Under the pieces are notes generated by a model. It had not been told where the DNA came from and did not search any database. It saw only the letters and a list, made by a program, of their open reading frames with translations. Made by a program: the position numbers and the translations under genes. This document shows, piece by piece, positions 55,554 through 64,000 of a DNA stretch of 64,000 bases. Position 1 is the first letter of the stretch. Every line of letters starts with the position of its first letter. Source of the DNA: Nothopassalora personata (Eukaryota > Ascomycota > Dothideomycetes > Mycosphaerellales > Mycosphaerellaceae); NCBI GenBank assembly GCA_033816765.1, contig CM066292.1:1674001-1738000 (forward strand), read 5' to 3'.

Positions 55554-58500
55554 ATGGCGACTTCCGAGACATCCGGTAGTACCGGTATCCTACCGCAAGC
55601 TACTATCGTTCTCAAGAGCCCTGACCAATGGGACAAGTTTGACAGGCAAATAGAGCTCTACGCAGAGTCTCTGAACATCTGGAAGTATGTGGATCCGACC
55701 GGCACCGCCCAGGAGCCTGTCGAGCCTGTGCACATGAGCATGGACGAGATCTACGATGCATACCATTCAGCACAGGAAGGCAATAAGGCTGCAGATCGTG
55801 AGTTCCTCAAACTCAAGCAGTCTGATGCCGACCGCAAGCAACGGCAGTACGACCTATTCGCTACCGCTAGGTCCAAGTTGGTTACATACCTAATTCGGAC
55901 CACTACCGATCTTGGGCACGAGCTTATGCACGGTAAGAAGACCCTCAGAGACAAGTACAAGGCTCTGCAGGGCCAGTATAGTCCAGACGACATGCTGCGT
56001 AAGCGGCAGCTCACCCTTGAGCTGTCCAGGCTTCAAAAGAGCCAAGCACGGAGGATCGACGACTGGTGCTCAGACTGGCTTGTCTTACAGACCAAGATGG
56101 CCAGGTGTAGGCACGCCGAGCACGACGATCTCAGCAGGCATCTGCTGCTTGCCATTCAGCAGAAAGCACCAGCATTTGGTGCTGCTCTGTACAATGAGTG
56201 GAGACGCGATAGCGAAAGCCTGCCATTGTCAAAGCTTACTGAGCGATACCTCGAATGGATCCGCGACACTACACCAGTCACAACCACCGGTCGATCAGTC
56301 TTTGCAACCTTCGCAGGCGAGCCATCAGCCGAACACGATCCTCCAGAGGTCCCACCGACCCCAGCACCTACAGCAGGCACAGGGGGTGGGAACAACAACA
56401 ACACGCGTGGCCGCAGCCGCGGCAACAAGAGCCGTGACCGTGGCAACAAGGACAACAAGAGCAGTGACAAGCCAAGCGGCTGCTGGAACATCACCGGCGA
56501 GCCCAAGGACAATTGCCATCCGTCGCTGGGCAAATGCGATGTGATCAACCCCAAGATCCGCCCATCACCAGATCAACGCACAGAGCAGTGGAAGAAGCAC
56601 TGGATCAACTTCATTAACTACTGCATGGGCGACGATGGTGAGCGTCTCTTGAAGGTGCTCAATCGCTATGGCACAGATGAAGAACGCGACAAGGCCATTG
56701 CTAAGGGCGAAACAACACTAAATGGCTTCACTGGCCTCACTGTCCTTTCAAGCTCAATAAGCCAATTAAGCTTCAACTTCAGGGATTGTTGGGTATACGA
56801 CAACTGCTCGGACACCCACGTCATCAATCACCATGATCAGCAGGGCGTAGAGTTCACTGCTGAGCGCCTAACCACCGCCTGCATCCAGGCTGGAACCACC
56901 ACGTTCCCCATTGCAGCAATAGGGCGTGTTCACATGAAGATACAGGGGTATTCATTCAACTTCATGGATGTTGCCTACTGCCCAGGCTTTCATGTGAACG
57001 TCATCTCTCATTCTCGCATGGAAGCAGCCGGACTCTGGTGGCATGGCCGCACTAATTCGGTGTACCACAATGACACCAAATTGATGGATCTACACCGCCC
57101 GACTGGCACAATCCCCTTCTTCAAGGTGGTCACACCGCCTCAATCAGAGATGGTCTACCAATGGCCATCAAGCACCGATGGGAGCATCCTGCCAAAGATT
57201 ACTGAGAAACACCGCACAGCGCACTTCATCAGCACAATTGGCAAGGGTGATACCATGCAAACACCGCCTGTTCAGGGCTCCAACGGCGACCGCACCGTTT
57301 TGGCAGTAATGAACAGCACAGGGGGCACTAAAGGCGCTGCTACATCCAGCAGAAGCCCCATCAAACACCGCAAGCTCTCCGGGCGCCAGTGGCATCAAAT
57401 CTTTGGCCATATTGGTGCAGACCGCATTAACCAGTTACCCTATCGGGTTGAGGGGGTGATCATTAAACCTGATAGTCCCAAGGCACCCCTCACTGCACAT
57501 TGCAGAGCATGTGGTCTTGCCAAGGCACACAAGGTCACCAATCGGGTGGCGCCTATTCGGGCAATGACTCCCTATGGCCACATGGCCATGGACCTGGCTG
57601 AGTTCACACCCGCCTACAACGGAGACCGGTACATGGTCCACTTCTACGATCTGGATACCCATGGTCACTTTCAGTTCACCGTCAAGAACCGAGACCAGCA
57701 ATCAGTCCTTGCCTGCTTCAACAGTCTGTTGAGCTTCATCAACTTCATTGGCCGCAGATTCGTGTGCTTCTACAGCGACAACGAACCAGCCATTGGAAAA
57801 AGATTCCGCTCCACTATTAACAGCAACCAGATTGAATGGCACAACACTGCTGATTACAGTGCAAACCAGGACCCAGCAGAACGAGCGGGCGGCGTCATTA
57901 TCACGATGTCACGCACAATCCGCATCCACGCTCGCCTACCTGAGAAGCTCTGGAACGAATGCACCGCAGCAGCCTGCTACATCCTCTGGCGGTCACCAAT
58001 CCAATCAAAAGGCTGGAAGACTCCCTTCGAATTGGCAACAGGCAGGGTACCAAATGTGGGCCACATGGTGGTGTACGGCTGCCTAGCCTACGTGTACATT
58101 CATGGCACCACTCAACCAGGCAAGACTGAGAAGCTCAAAGAACGAGCACTGATCGGATACCTTGTGGGCTACGACTCCACCAACATCTACAGGGTGTGGG
58201 ACCCATCGAAAGATAGGGTTATGCGGGTAAAGGACGTCCTCTTTGATGAGACCACGTTCTACGACCCATCAATTCTCACTGCTGGTTACTCAACCCCTGT
58301 TGAGAACATCGCGACGGCAGAACCGGCTGAAGAGCCTGAACAGTACTACGACCTGTATGTGGCTCACCATGAGCACGACACACTACAGGCCGAGGGGGTG
58401 GAAGAACAGGCCCAACAGCAGCCGCTCCATCAAAACCCTCGTCAATACCATCAAAACGCCCATCAACTCCTCCTTGGGCAAGAACCACACTGGCCAGAGC

Positions 58501-60752
58501 ACCGCTCCTCAGCAGCATTCAACCACCTAGAAAGTGGCAGCAGTTTCGAGCCACCTGATTGGCCATTAACAAATGACGCTATAACCCCTGCACTTTCACG
58601 AGACCAGGTCAAATCCGGGGTCGAACCAGCGACCAATGAGAGCACAGAGAACTCTGACTACAACAACAACGCGGTAAACAACAGTGACGCGTCTGAACAA
58701 CAGTACATCAACACACTGCAACAGCAGTTGATGGATGCCCTCACAGAGGAAGATCGTGAGGAGATTATGGCAGAAGCAGATGCTTCGACGACTTCAGACG
58801 TCGCTGCCGCTCCTCCCCCCTCAGCAATCCCCTTCGAAGAACTCAGCCAAATGGATGACTTTTCCGCTGACACTAATTACACCCTCACCGACACTGGGAA
58901 GAGGCTCCGAACCGCCTACTTCCACCATGCTCTGCACAATATCATGGTCGCTAACGTTGTCATCAGCCAGATGGCGGGCATCCGCCCGAGACCTAAGCAC
59001 CACGATGTCGTACGAACACGCCGATCCTCCCCCACACGCCGTGTCAACACCATCACGTCGATGCACCGCGATGACCTTCCGCCCGAACCTCTGAACTACC
59101 GTGCCGCCATGAAGCACCGCTTCGCCCAACAATGGCGTGAAGCTATGGCCAAGGAGTTTGCCAAGGCAATCTCTACTGGCACATTCAAATGGGCAACTCA
59201 GCAAGAGAAGGATCATGATGCTCAGCAAGAAGAGGAGGGACTTCAGCCACCACTGCCGCTGAAGTGGGTGTACAAGTACAAGCTGGATGAGCATGGCATG
59301 CTAAAGAGCTTCAAGGCCCGGCTATGCGCAAGAGGCGATCTACAGGGCACACACTTGGATACATACGCCGCTACATTGCCAGCAAGCATGTTTCGCCTCT
59401 GCTGTGCTATGGCCGCGAGCTTCGACCTAGAAGCTGAACAGTTTGATGTTGTCAACGCCTTCTTGAACTCAGACCTGCCATACACTATGTATCTACAGCC
59501 GCCTCCTGGAATCGATCGCCCTGCCGATGGACACGCTCTCAAACTAGTCAAGGCCCTCTACGGACTGAAGGAGTCCCCTTTGTTGTGGTACAACTCCCTC
59601 ACCGAGACGCTGGCCTCCCTTGGAATGGTTCCTCTCTCGGACTCCGAATGCATCTACTTTAATAACAAGGTCATGTTCTTCTTTTATGTGGACGACCTGG
59701 TCATGCTGTATCACCGCAAGCACAAGGACCATGCACTTAGCATCAAGAAGCGTCTGCTTGCCAAGTACGAGATGCACGAGCTTGGAGATCTTGCCTGGTT
59801 TCTAGGAATCAAGGTAACACGAGACCGGCAAAAGAGACTGCTATGGCTCTCACAAGAGGACTACATTGAGAAGCTCGCCGCTAAGTTCAGCATATCCACC
59901 AGCGCACGCAAGACAACAGTGCCAGTGGATCAACACCTCGACTGGACAGTGCCTAAGGGCCATGTTGCAGACCCCATGAAGATCCTTGCGTACCAACAGC
60001 GTATTGGGTCTCTGAACTTCGCAGCAACACACACACGCCCGGACATTGCCTTTTCCCTGTCAATGCTTTCGCAGTACCTGACCAAGCCAACGGACACACA
60101 TCTGAAGCTTGCGGATCAGTGCTTGCGCTACCTCCTAGAGACTAAGAACCTCTGCCTTGTGTATGGCGCCAGCAAGCACATTACTGGCCTACATAGTCAG
60201 CCTGAACATCTCGGCAAGAACCATGAATTCTTTGGCGCATCAGATGCCTCCTACGGCATGAACGTCGACAGGACCAGCTCTAGCGGATGGATCTTCATGC
60301 TCTTCGGCGGACCAGTCGACTACAAAGCATCCAAGCAGATCACTGTTACTAAGTCCTCAACCGAAGCCGAACTCCTTGGCCTGTCACAAGCGGCATCAGA
60401 GCTGATCCAGTGGGAACGCATCTTCGCCGAGATCCATCTCGAGTTCAACCAGCGCACCTACCTGTACTGTGACAACACCCAAACCATCCGCCTTGTTAAC
60501 CAACAAGGGCAAAAGCTTGACACCAAGCTACGCCATGTTGACATACACCATCACTGGCTGCGTCAACGAGACCAGCGAGGAGACATTGAGATCCAGTATC
60601 TCAACACAAACGACATGCCAGCAGACGGGCTTACCAAGCTGCTGCCAAAGCAGAAACACCAACGCTTTGTGCAGCTCCTCAACATGGCTGAGGAGGGCGT
60701 AGACCCACGCACCCCCTCCTTAGCACCCTCTGCGAATGGCAGCAACGCTTAA
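55554..60752 (+). CDS. Copia Gag-Pol polyprotein
   Basis: 1,732 aa, starting at an ATG in good context (CCGTCATGGCG) and ending TAA at 60,752. Gag spans about residues 1-330, with a basic Asn/Arg/Gly-rich end ('RGRSRGNKSRDRGNKDNK') and a non-canonical knuckle 'CWNITGEPKDNCHPSLGKC'. The protease region has 'WVYDNCSDTHV' at 414-424, where related proteins have D-S/T-G: here residues 416-418 are D-N-C. The integrase zinc-binding motif is WHQIFGHIG...CRACGLAKAHK, and its catalytic residues lie in MAMDLAEF, YSDNEPAI and DPAERAGG. Reverse transcriptase carries 'KWVYKYKLDEHG', 'QFDVVNAFLNSDLPYTMY' and YVDD at 1378-1381. RNase H shows GASDASYG, STEAELLGL, CDNTQTIRL and VDIHHHWLR. All main catalytic motifs except the protease triad look intact. 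Confidence 0.95.
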   Translation: MATSETSGSTGILPQATIVLKSPDQWDKFDRQIELYAESLNIWKYVDPTGTAQEPVEPVHMSMDEIYDAYHSAQEGNKAADREFLKLKQSDADRKQRQYDLFATARSKLVTYLIRTTTDLGHELMHGKKTLRDKYKALQGQYSPDDMLRKRQLTLELSRLQKSQARRIDDWCSDWLVLQTKMARCRHAEHDDLSRHLLLAIQQKAPAFGAALYNEWRRDSESLPLSKLTERYLEWIRDTTPVTTTGRSVFATFAGEPSAEHDPPEVPPTPAPTAGTGGGNNNNTRGRSRGNKSRDRGNKDNKSSDKPSGCWNITGEPKDNCHPSLGKCDVINPKIRPSPDQRTEQWKKHWINFINYCMGDDGERLLKVLNRYGTDEERDKAIAKGETTLNGFTGLTVLSSSISQLSFNFRDCWVYDNCSDTHVINHHDQQGVEFTAERLTTACIQAGTTTFPIAAIGRVHMKIQGYSFNFMDVAYCPGFHVNVISHSRMEAAGLWWHGRTNSVYHNDTKLMDLHRPTGTIPFFKVVTPPQSEMVYQWPSSTDGSILPKITEKHRTAHFISTIGKGDTMQTPPVQGSNGDRTVLAVMNSTGGTKGAATSSRSPIKHRKLSGRQWHQIFGHIGADRINQLPYRVEGVIIKPDSPKAPLTAHCRACGLAKAHKVTNRVAPIRAMTPYGHMAMDLAEFTPAYNGDRYMVHFYDLDTHGHFQFTVKNRDQQSVLACFNSLLSFINFIGRRFVCFYSDNEPAIGKRFRSTINSNQIEWHNTADYSANQDPAERAGGVIITMSRTIRIHARLPEKLWNECTAAACYILWRSPIQSKGWKTPFELATGRVPNVGHMVVYGCLAYVYIHGTTQPGKTEKLKERALIGYLVGYDSTNIYRVWDPSKDRVMRVKDVLFDETTFYDPSILTAGYSTPVENIATAEPAEEPEQYYDLYVAHHEHDTLQAEGVEEQAQQQPLHQNPRQYHQNAHQLLLGQEPHWPEHRSSAAFNHLESGSSFEPPDWPLTNDAITPALSRDQVKSGVEPATNESTENSDYNNNAVNNSDASEQQYINTLQQQLMDALTEEDREEIMAEADASTTSDVAAAPPPSAIPFEELSQMDDFSADTNYTLTDTGKRLRTAYFHHALHNIMVANVVISQMAGIRPRPKHHDVVRTRRSSPTRRVNTITSMHRDDLPPEPLNYRAAMKHRFAQQWREAMAKEFAKAISTGTFKWATQQEKDHDAQQEEEGLQPPLPLKWVYKYKLDEHGMLKSFKARLCARGDLQGTHLDTYAATLPASMFRLCCAMAASFDLEAEQFDVVNAFLNSDLPYTMYLQPPPGIDRPADGHALKLVKALYGLKESPLLWYNSLTETLASLGMVPLSDSECIYFNNKVMFFFYVDDLVMLYHRKHKDHALSIKKRLLAKYEMHELGDLAWFLGIKVTRDRQKRLLWLSQEDYIEKLAAKFSISTSARKTTVPVDQHLDWTVPKGHVADPMKILAYQQRIGSLNFAATHTRPDIAFSLSMLSQYLTKPTDTHLKLADQCLRYLLETKNLCLVYGASKHITGLHSQPEHLGKNHEFFGASDASYGMNVDRTSSSGWIFMLFGGPVDYKASKQITVTKSSTEAELLGLSQAASELIQWERIFAEIHLEFNQRTYLYCDNTQTIRLVNQQGQKLDTKLRHVDIHHHWLRQRDQRGDIEIQYLNTNDMPADGLTKLLPKQKHQRFVQLLNMAEEGVDPRTPSLAPSANGSNA

Positions 60753-62065
60753 GATGCGTAGGCCTGCCACACCAGTGGCTCTTCTCTTGCCAGCACCAGG
60801 CTTTGACTACAGGACTCCTCTTCTCGGCGCATCACAGCATGCACGACATGGTGATCAGCCACCACTAAGCGCTGCTTCCATCATGCCTCTCCTTCCGCAT
60901 TCGGATGGATGCGACTTCCCTTTTATCCTTTTTATGCCAAAACAGGAAGGAACCAGCAGCAGGACTGTATAAAAACACCTCTTCAGGTCCAAACCCTTCC
61001 TCTTTCCTTAACCAACCAACATGGACCGGCAGAGGATGTACGGTATGTTCGGTACTACTGTCTCCTCTACCGGCTCCGCATCACCGGCACTGCCCTAGCA
61101 CCATCATCACCAGGTGTTTCTCGGACTCCCATTGGCCCAATAGCAAAAGGACCGGAAACACCCCTGTTACCAGCAGCGGTGCAGCGCATGCGCACCAGCA
61201 ACGGCGCAGCCAATCACGAGCGCCGAAACACCATCAACTTCCTTACTGCTGGCAGCATCACCATCACTACCTCCGTTACCATATCACAACGATCGTCATA
61301 ACATCATCGATGCCTCCATCATCGTCCTCACCTCACTCAGAGACAGCATCTCCACCCGCTGGGCGTACAGCACCTGCAGCACCACCGTCGCTGGGATCAC
61401 CCTTGCCCTGAGCAAAAAGATAAGGCTTTCACAAGCTGTGAAGACCTTTCATCAGGCAAAAGAGTTCCCACCAGGACGTAGCAGAATGGTAATCTCTACC
61501 TAAGGCAGGAAGCGGAGTTCTCTGAGACCGTGACCGAAGTCACATATGCGTGGTCATTGGATAGCAGCAAGGCACCCCAATTGCCGAAGCAACAGCGTAC
61601 TATGACACCTAGGATTTTGATCAAGAATAATGGAGCAGACATTGAAGCGGACGATAGGCCAAGCAATAAATTCAGCAGATATAATAACCCCCAGGACTCG
61701 AACCCACAACCTCACATGTCCGTTGAAATGCAGGGAGATAGCACGCCTTGCCGTTCAGTGCTACAAGAACAGCTCAGCCACCCCACCGGACAAGAATCAC
61801 ATCGCTCAGAACCTATTATATGGGTTAACTACAGTGTGAGGGACTTAGTGAGATTGTGAATGGGGATGTGAGGCTAGGACAATAGCCTCACCTGAAACGC
61901 TGACTCATCGCCCTACTGTGCAGCTCACAATGGAGCTCCAACAAGCGCACAGCAACGACGCCTTACGTCATGGGTGGGTGGGTGGGGTGATGGGTGATGG
62001 ATGGGGTGCACGCGATCACATGCGATCAGCTCATTCACCTACAAGCCGCACGAGCTGAGGGGGTG
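60753..62065 (+). other. Long 3' tail of the copia element
   Basis: 1,313 bp between the pol stop and the 3' LTR. It contains a TATAAAAA box at 60,968-60,975 followed by a C/T-rich leader and an ATG in good context at 61,021 (ACCAACATGG). A possible GTATGT...AATAG intron at 61,043-61,143 would open a short basic peptide ('GPETPLLPAAVQRMRTSNG'). Pol III-like boxes lie on the minus strand at 61,694-61,780, and a purine-rich GAGCTGAGGGGGTG tract ends at the LTR. No known domain is recognised, and the longer open frames (60,905-61,411 and 61,530-61,859) are not supported. Confidence 0.5.
61690..61790 (-). ncRNA. tRNA-like Pol III boxes (possible SINE or tRNA relic)
   Basis: On the minus strand, TGGCTGAGCTG (61,780-61,770) matches an A box (TRGCNNAGYNGG) except at its end. 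GGTTCGAGTCC (61,704-61,694) is a perfect B box (GGTTCGANTCC). They are about 76 bp apart, longer than in an ordinary tRNA gene. The acceptor ends do not pair well, so it is not a functional tRNA gene. It may be a captured tRNA-derived SINE or an antisense Pol III promoter within the copia tail. Confidence 0.4.
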
Positions 62066-62272
62066 TGTCACGATCCAAGCGTGCACCGGCGCTGCAGCCC
62101 AATCAAACCTGAGGCAGCAGCCGCCAAGAATCAGGTGACATTGATTAGTCACCTGCAGCCTTTTCACAAGCAGCCCCTTTCAATTCTAGCTGAGATACAT
62201 GCAATCTACTATCTGCTTTTGAAACACCTTTATGAGCCCATTTCATGACTTCCAACCACTTGTAACGTGATA
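62066..62272 (+). repeat. 3' LTR of the copia element
   Basis: 207 bp, from TGTCACGATCC to CGTGATA, read as identical to the 5' LTR. It follows a GAGGGGGTG purine tract and is followed by GCTAG. Confidence 0.97.
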
Positions 62273-62277
62273 GCTAG
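62273..62277. other. Target site duplication GCTAG (right)
   Basis: Second copy of the 5-bp target duplication of the copia element. Confidence 0.95.
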
Positions 62278-62640
62278 TGGCCTTCCCACGCGTCCGTCAC
62301 GCGGTTTATATTTCTGTCCGCGGGTAAACCCCAATCTTAGTTATAATTCAGAATTTCATTACCTCTCTAGCACCCGTAAATGCGCATGCCCGCCCGGCGA
62401 GGGCTAGCAGCATCTATGTTCGCCGTAGCCGAAGCACACTTGGGATGGGTCTACGGTAGTAGGGGCCCCCTCAGAGGGAGAGATCTTGTAGGAGGACCTA
62501 AGTGTCGCTTCGGGCGGGCCGGGGGGGGGGGTACAATAGAAGGATTTGATTGATTAGTCAGTTTGGTGTCTGCCTATAGACGAACATGGGGCCTGCCGGA
62601 CTTACAGCGCACGTGGCTCATTAGGCTTAAATTGCTATAA
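62278..62640. other. Unassigned sequence with G11 run
   Basis: Normal base composition. A run of 11 G at 62,521-62,531 follows CGGGCGGGCC. No gene is recognised. Before the copia insertion this stretch adjoined the promoter region at 55,180. Confidence 0.5.
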
Positions 62641-64000
62641 GAATGTGTAAAGCGCTAGGATAATACATAGATAGTAGGTTTTAAGGGTGACATAACCTAA
62701 TTAAGTATAGTAATTACTTGTCTTTAAGAAATGAGATTAGGCACCTAAATTATAGGGATTAAGGGCTTCTTATTAAAAGAAGACCTATATAAGCACCTTA
62801 AGGGTACTACTACTTATAATAAACATAGTTTTTATACCCTAATTTCTAGACTTAATACCCTAGTTCTAAAACTTCTATCTCTACTAGTTTTATAGTTATA
62901 AGCTCGAGTTAAGCAACTTAGGGTCTCTATTTGGAATTGTATATATCTATTAGACCTAATCGAGGTATATAATAGACCTTACGTAATACCTTTAGGACTA
63001 CCCGTCCGCTACGATAACGAAGGAACTAAACTACTACGATCCCTCTATGTTTAATAACTTCTACCTTTAGACTTAGGCTAAAGTAGTTAGAATAGACTTA
63101 TAGAAGTATATAGAAGGGAAGTTATAGGACGGTACGACAACCTAGGAAATAGATCTTAATCTATTACCTAAACCTTAGGAACCGGTTATAGGCCCTCTAC
63201 CTAACCCTCCTACTAAAGACGATAATGTAGCTATATAGACCCTATTTAGTAGAATTAGCATATCGTACAACCTTCGGTATACGATATATAGGGATTAGAA
63301 GAAAGAATACGAGGACTTTAAAACTCGTAAACGTTCCCTAAAATCCTACTTCGAGAGGACTATTCCCTAAATATACATTAACGACCTACTTAGCCGACTA
63401 GATACCCTCTCTACTTAGTAGACATATATTAAAACTAAGCTAGAGCCTAAGACTAAGAGTAGAAGGGTAATTCTTTAGAGCTAATACGATAAGCTTATAA
63501 AGGGACCTAAGAGTAAGAATATCGACTGGTTTCTTATAAAGTAGCTTAAGCTTAACCGAAAGCTTAGATAGAGGGGCTATCTACTTATCCTATGCATAAA
63601 AGATAACCTATGCCGTATAATTAAGGATACTATCGATATAGCTAAGGGTAGAATTATCGTAGAGTTAAGTAATAACCTTAAAGATGCTATTTAGAGGTAT
63701 CTTAAGTTTACTAGAAGGAACCCTAGTAAGTATAAGGCGAATAGCAACACTAAGAAGAGCGTCTTATTTACTATATTAGGGAATTAATAGACTACTAGTT
63801 ATCACCTAGAAAAATAACGAGGGATCGCCTAAGACAAATATATACTAAGATAACTAGAAAACCTCCTAACAAAGCATGCCTATTCCTTAGAAAATGCAAT
63901 ATCGTTAACTATAACTTACGACTACCTTAGGAAAGTATAGACAATACCTAGAAAAGTTAGCTAAAAACCTACCGTAATGTTATGTCTCGTTCCGGGGCTA
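62641..64000 (+). mobile_element. RIP-degraded retroelement, gag-like part, cut by window end
   Basis: AT-rich and depleted of CA/TG. From about 62,950 the plus strand reads, through TAA/TAG stops, as a copia-type gag. Examples are 'YDKLIKGPKSKNIDWFLIK' at about 63,487-63,545, then 'NLKDAI*RYLKFTRRNPSKY' near 63,680, running to the end of the window. The window ends before any diagnostic pol motif, so the superfamily is tentative. Confidence 0.55.

Larger units (their letters stand above)
55186..62272 (+). mobile_element. Intact Ty1/copia retrotransposon
   Basis: A 7,087-bp element with 207-bp LTRs that I read as identical, a perfect GCTAG target duplication, a tRNA-type primer binding site flush with the 5' LTR, one uninterrupted gag-pol frame and a purine tract before the 3' LTR. 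CA/TG content is normal, so it has not been RIPped. The 161-bp leader and the 1.3-kb segment after pol are the only non-coding internal parts, and the latter is longer than usual. It appears to be a recent and possibly still mobile insertion, and lies 299 bp upstream of a host start codon. Confidence 0.95.

Noticed and set aside
60905..61411. 168-codon frame in the copia tail
   Set aside because: Pro/His/Ser low-complexity text with no domain. The spliced alternative starting at 61,021 is equally or more plausible.
61690..61790. Functional tRNA gene on the minus strand
   Set aside because: The A-B box spacing is too long and the acceptor ends do not pair. Reported only as tRNA-like.

Overview
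The window looks like a chromosome segment of a filamentous ascomycete, probably a dothideomycete. The class is inferred from the style of the proteins, not from a marker gene. Host genes have short GT-AG introns of about 50-70 bp. Three long stretches (about 1-21,250, 36,600-44,100 and 62,640-64,000) are retroelement graveyards in which CA/TG dinucleotides are scarce by eye and coding frames are broken mainly by TAA/TAG where CAA/CAG/TGG would be expected. This is the signature of repeat-induced point mutation (RIP). No rRNA, convincing tRNA or CRISPR array was seen.

Layout. 1-12,150: RIP-degraded elements, including a Ty3/gypsy copy (about 1,670-7,700) and an unassigned degenerate coding stretch (about 8,380-11,160). 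Three copies of a GC-rich 26-bp palindrome punctuate this part. 12,149-14,026: an unusually well-preserved, AT-extreme reading frame with two C2H2-like fingers, resembling the OrsD/DUF3505 group. 15,381-20,770: nested gypsy pieces, comprising a lone LTR, a minus-strand gypsy fragment (B), a gag-only LTR element (C) sitting in the gag of B, and a young, un-RIPped solo LTR with a clean GTAAC target duplication inside B. 21,290-36,560: a host gene island with an NCS1 nucleobase permease (14 introns), a GT15 alpha-mannosyltransferase head-to-head with gamma-tubulin complex component GCP5, a few weak hypothetical genes, and the orphan C-terminal part of an MFS (DHA1-like) transporter at the island edge. 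36,893-43,716: a structurally complete but RIP-killed gypsy element (D) whose two LTRs differ in their 5' halves. 44,656-54,881: a second host island, all on the minus strand, with a sugar transporter, a copper amine oxidase, a caspase-fold-like protein that seems to lack its catalytic pair, and a fungal-specific N-terminal-domain protein. 55,186-62,272: an intact Ty1/copia element with two 207-bp LTRs that I read as identical, a GCTAG target duplication, one 1,732-codon gag-pol frame and an unusual 1.3-kb tail after pol. 62,640-64,000: another RIP-degraded gag-like region.

The host genes do not form an obvious biochemical pathway. GT15 and GCP5 share a 275-bp divergent promoter region. The sugar transporter and amine oxidase are neighbours that could both serve nutrient scavenging, but nothing in the sequence proves co-regulation. 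The best new leads are the transposon stratigraphy (young un-RIPped copia elements on top of RIPped gypsy layers), the tail of the intact copia (antisense Pol III-like boxes and a TATA/ATG start), the palindromes, the OrsD-like frame surviving in a RIPped region, and the likely loss of an AG splice acceptor in the amine oxidase gene.
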